Shown here: positions 27,239-35,736 of the stretch, one piece after another | Numbering within the stretch: position 1 is the stretch's first letter | Layout of the letters: the number at the start of each line of letters is the position of its first letter | DNA from: Tanticharoenia sakaeratensis NBRC 103193 | GTDB taxonomy: Bacteria; Pseudomonadota; Alphaproteobacteria; Acetobacterales; Acetobacteraceae | Reading direction: 5' to 3' | Length of the DNA: 64,000 bases | Assembly (NCBI RefSeq): GCF_000963885.1 | Contig: NZ_BALE01000002.1 | Location: forward strand, 43,409-107,408 | The notes under the pieces: model-generated | The model's input: only the letters and a program-made list of their open reading frames with translations | What the model was told of the DNA's origin: nothing | Databases searched by the model: none | Made by a program: the position numbers and the translations under genes

Positions 27239-28339
27239 ATGGCGACTGTTGAATTGCGGGACATCCGCAAGACATATCTGAAAGACGAGATCATCAAGGG
27301 GGTCTCGCTCACCATCGAGGACCGCGAGTTCGTGGTGTTCGTCGGTCCGTCGGGATGCGGCAAGTCGACACTGCTGCGGATGATCGCGGGACTTGAGGAC
27401 ATCACGGCGGGCGACCTGCTGATCGACGGCCGGCGGGTCAACGATGTCGAGCCGGCGAAGCGCGGGCTGGCCATGGTGTTCCAGTCCTACGCGCTCTACC
27501 CGCACATGGACGTCTACAAGAACATGGAGTTCGGCCTGAAGCTCGCAGGCATGCCCGCCAGCGAGCGATCGGCGAAAATACGCGACGTCGCCAGGATCCT
27601 TCAGCTCGAGCCCTATCTGCACCACAAGCCGGGTCAGCTCTCGGGCGGACAGCGCCAGCGTGTCGCGATCGGCCGCGCCATCGTGCGCAATCCGAAGGTC
27701 TTCCTGTTCGACGAGCCCTTGTCGAATCTCGATGCCGCCCTGCGCGGCCAGATGCGCGTCGAACTTGCAACACTGCACCGGCGCCTGAACGCAACCACCA
27801 TCTACGTCACCCACGATCAGGTCGAGGCCATGACGATGGCCGACAAGATCGTGGTGCTTCAGGGCGGCGTCGTGGAACAGGTCGGCTCGCCGCTCGAGCT
27901 CTATCACCACCCGCGCAACCTGTTCGTCGCAAAATTCATCGGGTCTCCGCCGATGAATTTCATTCCGGTCGTCGTGGAGACGTCATCGACCGAGAGCGTG
28001 ACCGTGCGGTTGCCTGACGAGACATTTCTGGATGTTCCCGTCGACGGCTCGAACACGCCTGCCGGAACGGCCCTGACACTCGGCATCCGGCCGGAACATG
28101 TGGCGCTCGACGAGCCGGGTCTCGCAGGACAGGTCGAGATCGTCGAACGCCTTGGGGCTGCGACGCTGTTCCACATTCGCCTGCGCGATGGCCAGCTTCT
28201 TGTCGCGCAGAGCGATGGTGCGGCGGACCACCCGCTGGATTCCGGCGTGTCCGTTGGCCTGCCGCCACGCCACTGCCATCTGTTCGGCGCTGACGGCCTG
28301 GCTCTCGCAGCCCACGCCCGCCACCCTCTCCTCGCCTGA
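27239..28339 (+). CDS. smoK: Polyol ABC transporter ATP-binding protein (UgpC/SmoK type)
   Basis: 366-residue ATPase of the carbohydrate CUT1 group. Walker A GPSGCGKST near residue 36, signature LSGGQRQRVAIGRA near 134, Walker B VFLFDEPLSNLDA, H-loop YVTHDQVEAMTMAD. The C-terminal OB-type regulatory domain begins about residue 240 (PPMNFIPVV, later LGIRPEHVAL). It powers uptake by the SmoEFG proteins. The 47-bp gap upstream is the only notable break inside the transporter block. Confidence 0.92.
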   Translation: MATVELRDIRKTYLKDEIIKGVSLTIEDREFVVFVGPSGCGKSTLLRMIAGLEDITAGDLLIDGRRVNDVEPAKRGLAMVFQSYALYPHMDVYKNMEFGLKLAGMPASERSAKIRDVARILQLEPYLHHKPGQLSGGQRQRVAIGRAIVRNPKVFLFDEPLSNLDAALRGQMRVELATLHRRLNATTIYVTHDQVEAMTMADKIVVLQGGVVEQVGSPLELYHHPRNLFVAKFIGSPPMNFIPVVVETSSTESVTVRLPDETFLDVPVDGSNTPAGTALTLGIRPEHVALDEPGLAGQVEIVERLGAATLFHIRLRDGQLLVAQSDGAADHPLDSGVSVGLPPRHCHLFGADGLALAAHARHPLLA

Positions 28340-28367
28340 TTCCGGATCATTCAAGGACCTGACGTCA

Positions 28368-29141
28368 ATGTATATGGAAAAACTCCGTCTCGACGGGCGC
28401 CGCGCCGTGATCACGGGCGGGGCGCAGAATATCGGCCTCGCCAGCGCAACCGCGCTTGCGGAAGCCGGCGCGCATGTCGTGCTCGCGGATCTCGATGAGG
28501 CGCTCGCCGAAAAAGCGGCGGCCGAACTTCGGGCGCAGGGCTTCCAGGCGTCCAGCGTGGTGCTGGATGTGACCAGCAGCGAAAGCGTGGATCGCGCTGT
28601 CGAGACACTCGACAGTTCGGGACGCACGCCGCAGATCCTCGTCTGCAGCGCCGGCATCTGCATCTCCGAAGTCCCGGCCGAGGAAATGACGGAATCGCAG
28701 TGGACGCGGCAGATCGACATCAACCTCAACGGCATGTTCCGCTGCTGCCAGGCATTCGGCCGGGACATGATCGCCCACAAACGCGGCGCGATCGTGGCCA
28801 TCGGGTCGATGTCGGGTCTGATCGTCAACCGTCCGCAGCAGCAGGCGGCCTACAACGCATCCAAGGCCGGCGTTCATCAGTATATCCGTTCGCTTGCGGC
28901 GGAGTGGGCCCCGCACAACATCCGCGCGAACGTCGTCGCACCGACCTATATCGACACGACGCTGACGCGCTTCGGCATGGCCAAGCCGGCCCTCTACGAT
29001 GCCTGGATCGCCGGCACGCCGATGGGGCGCGTCGGACAGCCGGATGAGGTGGCATCCGTCGTTCAGTTCCTCGCATCCGATGCCGCGAGCCTCATGACGG
29101 GCGCCGTCGTCAACGTCGATGCCGGTTTCACCGTCTGGTAA
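28368..29141 (+). CDS. SDR family polyol dehydrogenase (galactitol/sorbitol dehydrogenase-like)
   Basis: 257-residue short-chain dehydrogenase. Cofactor motif TGGAQNIGLASA near residue 20; catalytic Ser in AIGSMSGLIVNRPQ, Tyr162 and Lys166 in YNASK. The GSMSG-IVNRPQ segment and the C-terminus ending FTVW match galactitol dehydrogenase and SmoS-type sorbitol dehydrogenases of Rhodobacter, in which the C-terminal Trp helps a metal-linked tetramer (family knowledge). It is the last gene of the polyol operon, giving the cell a second oxidation step or substrate. ATG 28368 is listed; ATG 28374 is equally placed behind AAGGA. Confidence 0.85.
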   Translation: MYMEKLRLDGRRAVITGGAQNIGLASATALAEAGAHVVLADLDEALAEKAAAELRAQGFQASSVVLDVTSSESVDRAVETLDSSGRTPQILVCSAGICISEVPAEEMTESQWTRQIDINLNGMFRCCQAFGRDMIAHKRGAIVAIGSMSGLIVNRPQQQAAYNASKAGVHQYIRSLAAEWAPHNIRANVVAPTYIDTTLTRFGMAKPALYDAWIAGTPMGRVGQPDEVASVVQFLASDAASLMTGAVVNVDAGFTVW

Positions 29142-29182
29142 GCTCTGTTTCACTTCCGGGCGTTCATGATAGTTCTGGATTC

Positions 29183-31081
29183 ATGTCCGACATGAACGCC
29201 CTCCTCGACCCCGCCCGCTTTGCCGACCTGACAACACGCGCCGCCCGTGACCCGGAAACCTTCTGGTCCGACGAGGCACGGCGCCTGGAGTGGATCGCGC
29301 CGCCCAGCCATGCCCGCAATGGACGCGGCTGGTTTTCCGACGGGCTGCTGAATGCCTCCGCCAACTGCCTTGACCGGCATCTCGCAACGCGTGGCGACAA
29401 GGTTGCCCTGATCTTCCAGGGCGAAGACGAAGACACGGTCCTGCGCCTGACCTATCGCGATCTTCATGCGCAGGTCTGCCGGATGGCGAATGTCCTGCGC
29501 GACCACGGCGTGGGCAAGGGCGATCGGGTCGCCATCCACCTGCCATCGGTTCCCGAAGGCGTCATCGCCATGCTGGCCTGCGCGCGCATCGGGGCAATGC
29601 ACGTCGTGCTGTTCGGCGGCTTCTCCGCCGAGGCGCTGGCGGACCGTCTGGCCGACAGCGGAGCCAGGCTGGTCATCACCGCCGACATGGGCCGCCGTGG
29701 CGCCAAACAGATCCCGCTGAAAGCCACGATGGATCGCGCGATTGCCCTGCGTGGCGAAAGCGTCGAGACCGTTCTGGTCGTGGCCGTGACCGGCGAGGAC
29801 GCGCCCATGACGCCGGGCCGCGACCACGCGCTCACGCCCTTGCTCGAAGTCGCCTCGGCCGCGTGCACGCTGGAGCCCATGAGTGCCGACGACAACCTGT
29901 TCCTGCTCTACACGTCCGGCAGCACCGGCAAGCCCAAGGGCATGGTCCATGCCACCGGTGGTTATCTGCTCTGGGCCGCCTATACGCATGCGCTGGCGTT
30001 CGACCATCGCGAGGACGACGTGTTCTGGTGCACCGCCGACATCGGCTGGATTACCGGTCATTCGTATCTGACGTATGGACCGCTCGCCAATGGCGGCACG
30101 ATCCTGATCTTCGAAGGCATGCCCTCGCACCCGCATCCGGGCCGCTGGTGGGATGTCGCGCAGAAGCATCGCGTGACCACACTCTACACCTCGCCGACCG
30201 CGATCCGTGCGCTGATGCGCGAAGGCGACGATGTGCCGGCGCGGCACGACCTCAGCGCGCTGCGGGTTCTCGGCACGGTGGGCGAGCCGATCAGCGCCGA
30301 GGCATGGACGTGGTTTTCGACCGTGATCGGCAAGGGACGCTGTCCGGTTGTCGATACGTGGTGGCAGACCGAGACGGGCGGCATCATGATCGCGCCGATC
30401 CCGGGCTCCGGCACCGCCAAGCCCGGCGCTGCCATGCGGCCGCTGCCGGGCGTTCAGCCGATCCTTCTGGACGAGCGCGCGCAGCCGATCACGGGTGCGG
30501 GCGAAGGCGTCCTGTGCATCACCAATGCCTGGCCCGGTCAGGCCCGCACGATCTGGCGTGACGATGCGCTGTTCTGCACGACGTACCTCGATCCCTACCC
30601 CGGCTATTATTTCACCGGCGACGGCGCACGACGGGACGAGGACGGCGATCTGTGGATCACGGGCCGTGTCGATGACGTCATCAACGTCTCGGGCCATCGC
30701 ATCGGATCGGCGGAAATCGAGGATGCGCTGGCGGCGGAACATGTTTTCGCAGAATCCGCGGCTATCGGCATTCCGCATGACCTGAAAGGTCAGGGCATCG
30801 TGGTCTATGTCGTGCCGCGGGAGACGGCAGCCGCCGACGATGCCGAACGTGCCGAGGCGCTTGCGAAGCAGGCGATCGCGGCCGTCGGGAAGCGGGTTGG
30901 TCGCTATGCGGCACCGGAGCAGGTCTTCGTCGTGCCCGACCTGCCGAAGACGCGATCGGGCAAAATCGTCCGGCGTCTCCTGCGCAAGATCGCCTGCAAC
31001 GAAACGGAAGGCCTGGGCGATCTCTCCACGCTGGCCGATCCGGAGCTCGTGCCGGCGCTGATCGCGAAAATCCTGGGCTGA
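29183..31081 (+). CDS. acsA: Acetyl-CoA synthetase
   Basis: 632-residue AMP-forming acetate-CoA ligase. Adenylation core motif YTSGSTGKPKGMVHATGGYL near residue 239, then WWQTETGGIM, the hinge YYFTGDGARRDEDGDLWI and GRVDDVINVSGHRIGSAEIE. The conserved C-terminal lysine lies in TRSGKIVRRLLRKIA; in relatives this Lys is acetylated by Pat-type enzymes to switch the enzyme off. It converts acetate plus ATP and CoA to acetyl-CoA, a key step when acetic acid is reconsumed. Only 41 bp separate it from the polyol operon. A hairpin at 31116-31137 ends the unit. Confidence 0.95.
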   Translation: MSDMNALLDPARFADLTTRAARDPETFWSDEARRLEWIAPPSHARNGRGWFSDGLLNASANCLDRHLATRGDKVALIFQGEDEDTVLRLTYRDLHAQVCRMANVLRDHGVGKGDRVAIHLPSVPEGVIAMLACARIGAMHVVLFGGFSAEALADRLADSGARLVITADMGRRGAKQIPLKATMDRAIALRGESVETVLVVAVTGEDAPMTPGRDHALTPLLEVASAACTLEPMSADDNLFLLYTSGSTGKPKGMVHATGGYLLWAAYTHALAFDHREDDVFWCTADIGWITGHSYLTYGPLANGGTILIFEGMPSHPHPGRWWDVAQKHRVTTLYTSPTAIRALMREGDDVPARHDLSALRVLGTVGEPISAEAWTWFSTVIGKGRCPVVDTWWQTETGGIMIAPIPGSGTAKPGAAMRPLPGVQPILLDERAQPITGAGEGVLCITNAWPGQARTIWRDDALFCTTYLDPYPGYYFTGDGARRDEDGDLWITGRVDDVINVSGHRIGSAEIEDALAAEHVFAESAAIGIPHDLKGQGIVVYVVPRETAAADDAERAEALAKQAIAAVGKRVGRYAAPEQVFVVPDLPKTRSGKIVRRLLRKIACNETEGLGDLSTLADPELVPALIAKILG

Positions 31082-31115
31082 ACATCGAGGGTTCGACTAA
31101 AAGCACGCGATCCGG

Positions 31116-31137
31116 TGACTGCGCTCAGGCGCAGTCA
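31116..31137. terminator. Bidirectional terminator-like hairpin
   Basis: Perfect 9-bp stem TGACTGCGC / GCGCAGTCA with loop TCAG, in the gap between the convergent acsA gene and sulfate operon. There is no T-tract on either side, so it may act with Rho or as a transcript stabiliser. The rest of the 199-bp gap (31082-31280) shows no gene. Confidence 0.5.
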
Positions 31138-31280
31138 GCAGGCATCCTGTCGAATGGCACTTCAGTTCGGGCCTAAGTGATAGCGATGTGCCCGGACCGG
31201 GCCGTCGCGGTTCTGACAGATTATGTCTGGAGCAGAGCCCCTCAGGCTTCCAGTGTCGCCTTGATTACTGGATCCCGGAT

Positions 31281-31781
31281 TCAGTCCACGAGATGCAGGT
31301 GCCGACGCAGGCCGACGCCGATTGCGGGTCCGTCCTTCAGACCATGCTGATAGGCGATGTCGAACCGGCATGCAGCCGCCTCCCAGACGCCGACATCCGC
31401 ATCATCCGGCAATGCCACGCTGGTCACGCCACAGCGCAGCAGAAAGCCATACTGGTCGGGCAGGATGTGTCCCTCGGCGCGAATGATGCCGGAAAATCCA
31501 AGGTATTCGCGTAAGGCACGCGCCTGCGTGAAAGCGCGGCCGTCGCGAAAGATCGGAAATGTCACGGCTACCAGCGGAAGATCGGCAAGCCAGGGCTTCA
31601 GGACCGCAGGATCCTGATCCGGCTGCAGCCGCACGCCCACCGGCTGATTGCGCTTCTGCGCACTCGCTGCCGCATACTCCTCGACGGCCACAATGGCCGG
31701 CGCGTCGGCCCAGGGGCCCTCGGCCTGCTCCGGCGTGATCCAGCTGTCTGTCACGACAGCGCCGTTTTCAAGCAGCTTCAT
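31281..31781 (-). CDS. DUF934 family protein of the sulfite-reduction operon
   Basis: 166-residue DUF934 protein. Recognisable parts are VGVRLQPDQDP, LPLVAVTFPIFRDGRAFTQA, LREYLGFSGIIRAEGHILPD and YQHGLKDGPA near the end. It has no signal peptide. DUF934 genes almost always follow the nitrite/sulfite reductase gene in proteobacteria, and here the ATG at 31781 lies 14 bases inside that gene. It may assist assembly of, or electron delivery to, sulfite reductase; no activity is established. Last gene of the leftward sulfate operon. Confidence 0.85.
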   Translation of the reverse strand: MKLLENGAVVTDSWITPEQAEGPWADAPAIVAVEEYAAASAQKRNQPVGVRLQPDQDPAVLKPWLADLPLVAVTFPIFRDGRAFTQARALREYLGFSGIIRAEGHILPDQYGFLLRCGVTSVALPDDADVGVWEAAACRFDIAYQHGLKDGPAIGVGLRRHLHLVD

Positions 31782-33444
31782 AAGCGGCCTCCTTGAACGG
31801 CGCATCGCCGATTCGGTCCAGCGTATCGAGAAAGCTCTCGCCCTGGACACGCTTTTCCAGATAGGTGTCGATCAGCCGCGCGATGGCATCCACCGTCTCG
31901 TCCTCACGCAATGCCGGGCCGAGGATATGGCCGATCGCCGCCTTTTCGTCCGCGCGACCACCGAGCGTGATCTGGAAATATTCGACGCCCCGCTTGTCCA
32001 CGCCGAGCAGGCCGATATGCCCGGCATGATGGTGACCGCAGGCATTGATGCAGCCGGAAATATTGATCTGTACCCGGCCGATTTCCGCCTGCAGCCGCAT
32101 GTCCGCGAACCGTGCGCCCAGCTTCTGCGCGATCGGAATGGAGCGTGCGTTCGCGAGTGCGCAGTAATCGAGCCCGGGGCACGCCACAATATCGCCGATC
32201 AGGCCGATATTCGGCGTTGCAAGCCCCACATCCGACAGGGCGAGCCACAGCGCGCGCAGTTCGTCCTGACGGACATGGCCGAAGACCACGTTCTGCAAAT
32301 GCGTGACACGCACTTCGCCAAACGAGAACCGCTCGGCCAGGTCGGCGATCGCATCGAGCTGCCGATCAGTCGCATCGCCTGGAATGCCGCCCGCGGGCTT
32401 CAGCGAAATGACGGCGCTGATCCGGCCAGGCACACGGTGCGGATGCGTATTGGCACGCACCCAGGCATCGAACAGCGGATCGTCCGCCCGATCACGTGCG
32501 AGCTTTGCCGCGGCATCGTCGGGCGCTGCAAGATCCGGGGTTGCGAACCGCGCCCGGATCGCGGCCACCGTCTCGGGGGAAAGGTGATAGGTGGCGCGAT
32601 CCATCTGCGCCAGCTCGGCCTCGACCGCCTCGCGATAGGCGTCGATCCCCAGCGCCTGCACGAGGATCTTGATGCGCGCCTTGTAGATGTTGTCGCGCCG
32701 GCCGTGGGCGTTGTAGACGCGCACGATCGCTTCCAGCGTCGCCAGCAGGTCGGCTTCGGGGACGGCATCGAACAGCTTCTGTCCCACGACCGGCGTCCGG
32801 CCCATGCCGCCGCCCACGAAGATCTCGAACACCGGGCCATCGGCGCCGGGCTTGGCGAGGATGCCGATGTCGTGGAACCGGGCCGCGACCCGGTCCTGCG
32901 GGCTGCCGGAAATCGCGATCTTGAACTTGCGCGGCAGGAACGTGAATTCCGGATGCAGCGTCGACCACTGGCGCAGGATTTCCGCATGAACGCGCGGATC
33001 GCACTGTTCGTCGGCGGCAGCCCCTGCGAACTCGTCCGACGTCACGTTGCGGATGCAGTTCCCGGAGGTCTGGATCGCATGCATGTCGACCGAGGCCAGC
33101 TTGCGCAGGATGTCGGGCGTGTCTTCCAGGCGGATCCAGTTGAACTGGATGTTCTGCCGGGTTGTGAAATGGCCATAGCCACGATCGTAGTCGCGCGCGA
33201 TCTCGGCCAGCATCCGGACCTGCCGGGCATCGAGGATGCCATAAGGCACGGCGATCCGCAGCATGTAGGCATGAAGCTGGAGATACAGGCCGTTCATCAG
33301 GCGCAGCGGCTTGAACTCGTCCTCGGTCAGGCTGCCGTCGATGCGGCGGCGCACCTGATCGGCGAATTCGTCGATCCGTTCGGCGAGAAAGCGCCGGTCC
33401 ACCGAATCATACGCATAATGGCCGACGGGTCGGGTCTCAGACAT
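31768..33444 (-). CDS. cysI: Ferredoxin-type nitrite/sulfite reductase (assimilatory sulfite reductase)
   Basis: 558-residue siroheme and 4Fe-4S enzyme that reduces sulfite to sulfide with six electrons. Two half-repeats each start with a parachute-like segment. The cluster cysteines are in CPGLDYC and GCINACGHH (CxxxxxC ... CxxxC), and siroheme-binding Arg/Lys residues lie in RKFKIAISGSPQDR. The sequence resembles the single-subunit nitrite/sulfite reductases; placement between DUF2849 and DUF934 in a cys operon makes sulfite the substrate. No CysJ flavoprotein is encoded nearby, so the electron donor is likely ferredoxin. ATG 33444 overlaps the upstream gene by 8 bp. Confidence 0.92.
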   Translation of the reverse strand: MSETRPVGHYAYDSVDRRFLAERIDEFADQVRRRIDGSLTEDEFKPLRLMNGLYLQLHAYMLRIAVPYGILDARQVRMLAEIARDYDRGYGHFTTRQNIQFNWIRLEDTPDILRKLASVDMHAIQTSGNCIRNVTSDEFAGAAADEQCDPRVHAEILRQWSTLHPEFTFLPRKFKIAISGSPQDRVAARFHDIGILAKPGADGPVFEIFVGGGMGRTPVVGQKLFDAVPEADLLATLEAIVRVYNAHGRRDNIYKARIKILVQALGIDAYREAVEAELAQMDRATYHLSPETVAAIRARFATPDLAAPDDAAAKLARDRADDPLFDAWVRANTHPHRVPGRISAVISLKPAGGIPGDATDRQLDAIADLAERFSFGEVRVTHLQNVVFGHVRQDELRALWLALSDVGLATPNIGLIGDIVACPGLDYCALANARSIPIAQKLGARFADMRLQAEIGRVQINISGCINACGHHHAGHIGLLGVDKRGVEYFQITLGGRADEKAAIGHILGPALREDETVDAIARLIDTYLEKRVQGESFLDTLDRIGDAPFKEAAYEAA

Positions 33445-33760
33445 GATGATCGCCTTTCGCAAGGGTCGCGAATGCGGGATGGGTGCTGGGGCCGAATGCC
33501 CGGATACGCTCGCGCACCGTGACGGGCCGACCATCCTCCCCGATCTGGACGCCATAGACACCGACCACACCATCCGCCTGCGCATGCGCCCGTGCCTTCG
33601 CGATCGCATCCTCCACATCGGTATTCGAGACGATGTCGGCCGCGTCGATCACATCCGTCCAACCCGCATCGGTCCGCCAGACGATACGTCCGTCCAGCAG
33701 TCGGTTGGCAGTCAGGACGGATCTGCCGTCTGCGTCGCGTCGGTCACTTCTGTCGGCCAT
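33437..33760 (-). CDS. DUF2849 family small protein
   Basis: 107-residue cytosolic protein matching DUF2849. Features: LTANRLLDGRIVWRTDAGWT (a short beta-hairpin start), VSNTDVEDAIAKARAHAQAD, and VYGVQIGEDGRPVTVRERIR. It always seems to sit directly before the sulfite reductase gene in alphaproteobacteria; here the two coding regions overlap by 8 bp. The role is unknown. It opens the last third of the operon after an 87-bp gap (33761-33847). Confidence 0.85.
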   Translation of the reverse strand: MADRSDRRDADGRSVLTANRLLDGRIVWRTDAGWTDVIDAADIVSNTDVEDAIAKARAHAQADGVVGVYGVQIGEDGRPVTVRERIRAFGPSTHPAFATLAKGDHHV

Positions 33761-33847
33761 GAAGGGCGGTCGCTCCGTCGTCCTTTTTTGTCAGGGGGAG
33801 TTGATGTAATACGGCGCTGCCTGCGTAACAAGGCGCAAATCACGAAA

Positions 33848-34882
33848 TTAGATCGTGTTAATCGATTTTCCCGAACGAAACAGATGACCGCGCCCGAGAT
33901 CGAGCGCCGCCCCCGTAACGGGAACCCTGTCCGCAACATGAACCGGGACATGAACCGTCACGGCATCTCCCACCCTGTAACGCGCGAAGCCGCCATGCGT
34001 CGCCAGGGGCGTGAGCACGGCCGGGCCGGTCACGAGGTCGATATCGTGCGGGCGGATCATGAGCGTCGCCGGGCCATCGCTGACGTTGACCGCGACCGGC
34101 AGTGCGAACGCAGGCTCCGGCTCGAACACACCGCCGCGCACGGCACCTTCTATCCGCACGGTATCGCCAAGGAAATCCATGACGAAGGACGTGGCAGGCC
34201 GCGCTTCCAGCAGATCGGGCGCGCCCGCCTGAACCAGCTGCCCGTCCGCCATTACCGCCAGACGATCCGCAATTTCCAGGGCTTCCTGCTGGTCATGGGT
34301 CACGAGAATCGTCGTCAGGCCCAGCTTGTCGTGCAGATCGCGCAGCCAGGTGCGGATGCTCTTGCGCACCATTGGATCCAGCGCGCCGAACGGCTCGTCC
34401 AGCAGCAGGACCGGCGGTCGCGTCGCCAGTGCCCGGGCCAGGGCCACGCGCTGACGCTGGCCGCCCGACAGCTGCGCCGGAAAGTCGCGCCCCCGACCGG
34501 GAAGCTGCATCAGGTCCAGCAGTTCGTCGACGCGCGATGCAATCTCACTGCGTGACGGTCGAAGGCTCCGAGGCAGGACACGCAGGCCGAACGCAATATT
34601 GGCGGCAACCGACAGATGCCCGAACAGCGCATAGTTCTGAAAGACGAAGCCCAAGCCCCGCGCACGCGCCGGCAGCGCACTCATGTCGCGTCCGTCGATC
34701 TCGACCGTGCCGCCCGACTGTGCGTCGAGCCCGGCGATCACGCGCAGCAGCGATGTCTTGCCGGCGCCGGACGGGCCGACGAGAGCCACGAACTCGCCCG
34801 TTTCGATTTCGAGCGAGACATCGTCGAGAATCAGGCCGCCTGCCGCATTGCGGCGGCTGATGGCATCCAGACGCACGCTCAT
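33848..34882 (-). CDS. cysA: Sulfate ABC transporter ATP-binding protein
   Basis: 344-residue ATPase of the sulfate/thiosulfate importer. Walker A GPSGAGKTS near residue 36, QNYALFGHLSVAANIAFGLR (typical of CysA), signature LSGGQRQRVALARALATRP, Walker B VLLLDEPFGALD, H-loop LVTHDQQEALEIAD. A TOBE-like C-terminal domain follows (LMIRPHDIDL). It pairs with the CysT and CysW permeases encoded just upstream. Its start overlaps the cysW stop by 4 bp. Confidence 0.93.
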   Translation of the reverse strand: MSVRLDAISRRNAAGGLILDDVSLEIETGEFVALVGPSGAGKTSLLRVIAGLDAQSGGTVEIDGRDMSALPARARGLGFVFQNYALFGHLSVAANIAFGLRVLPRSLRPSRSEIASRVDELLDLMQLPGRGRDFPAQLSGGQRQRVALARALATRPPVLLLDEPFGALDPMVRKSIRTWLRDLHDKLGLTTILVTHDQQEALEIADRLAVMADGQLVQAGAPDLLEARPATSFVMDFLGDTVRIEGAVRGGVFEPEPAFALPVAVNVSDGPATLMIRPHDIDLVTGPAVLTPLATHGGFARYRVGDAVTVHVPVHVADRVPVTGAALDLGRGHLFRSGKSINTI

Positions 34883-35736
34883 GCCAGTCCATCCTCGATC
34901 GGCCTGCGGCCGCCTGCCAGGCCGCGAAGAGCAACGATCAGGATCGCGAACAGGGCCAGCAGGGCCGCCATGCTGAACGCGGCGACGCTCTGATAGCCGT
35001 TATACAAAGTCTCGATATGCAGCGGCATGGTCTCCGTCAGCCCCGGAATATGGCCGGAGACGACCGACACCGCCCCGAATTCACCCAACGCACGCGCCGT
35101 CGTCAACAGGACACCCGACGCCAGCGCCGATGCGGCACCCGGCAGCGTGACGCGCCACAGGGTGGACCACATCCCCGCCCCCAGCACGCTCGCGGCTTCC
35201 TCCGCCTGCGCGCCCTGGGCCTCCAGAAGCGGGGTGAGCGTGCGGGTGACATACGGGAAGGTCACGAACAGTGTCGCCAGCAGAATGCCCGGCGGCGCGA
35301 AGACGATATCGACATGCCAGCGGGCAAGTGTCGGTCCGAACCAGCCCTGCAGGCCGAACAGAAGCACCCAGGCAAGACCCGCCACGACCGGCGAGATGCT
35401 GAGCGGCAGTTCGATCATGGCCAGCAGGACGCCGCGCCCGGAGAAGCGGTATTTCGTCACGAGCCACGCCGCGAGAATGCCAAACGCCGTGTTGATCGCG
35501 ACCGCCAGGACCGTCATCACGAGTGTCAGGCGGATGGCCGACCAGGCGTCCGGATCGGAAAAGCTCGCCAGTGCCGCGGCCCCGCCGTGACGCAAGGCCT
35601 CGGCAAATACGAGGACGACCGGCGCAACGAGCAGCCCGAGCGCCAGCACCCAGGCCAGCACGGCGACGACGGCACGGCTCACGCCGTCCTTTGTATTCAG
35701 GGAGCCTTTGCCGGCCGCGGCATCCACCCGGCTCAT
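34879..35736 (-). CDS. cysW: Sulfate ABC transporter permease CysW
   Basis: 285-residue permease with six membrane helices. The conserved permease segment is EEAASVLGAGMWSTLWRVTL (EAA loop); ending motifs ALGEFGAVSVVSGHIPGLTE and TMPLHIETLYNGYQ identify CysW. It forms the membrane channel with CysT. It starts with about 20 hydrophilic residues. ATG overlaps the cysT stop by 4 bp. Confidence 0.92.
   Translation of the reverse strand: MSRVDAAAGKGSLNTKDGVSRAVVAVLAWVLALGLLVAPVVLVFAEALRHGGAAALASFSDPDAWSAIRLTLVMTVLAVAINTAFGILAAWLVTKYRFSGRGVLLAMIELPLSISPVVAGLAWVLLFGLQGWFGPTLARWHVDIVFAPPGILLATLFVTFPYVTRTLTPLLEAQGAQAEEAASVLGAGMWSTLWRVTLPGAASALASGVLLTTARALGEFGAVSVVSGHIPGLTETMPLHIETLYNGYQSVAAFSMAALLALFAILIVALRGLAGGRRPIEDGLA

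Noticed and set aside
29150..30778. 542-codon open frame on the minus strand
   Set aside because: Antisense to acsA, whose motifs are complete on the plus strand.
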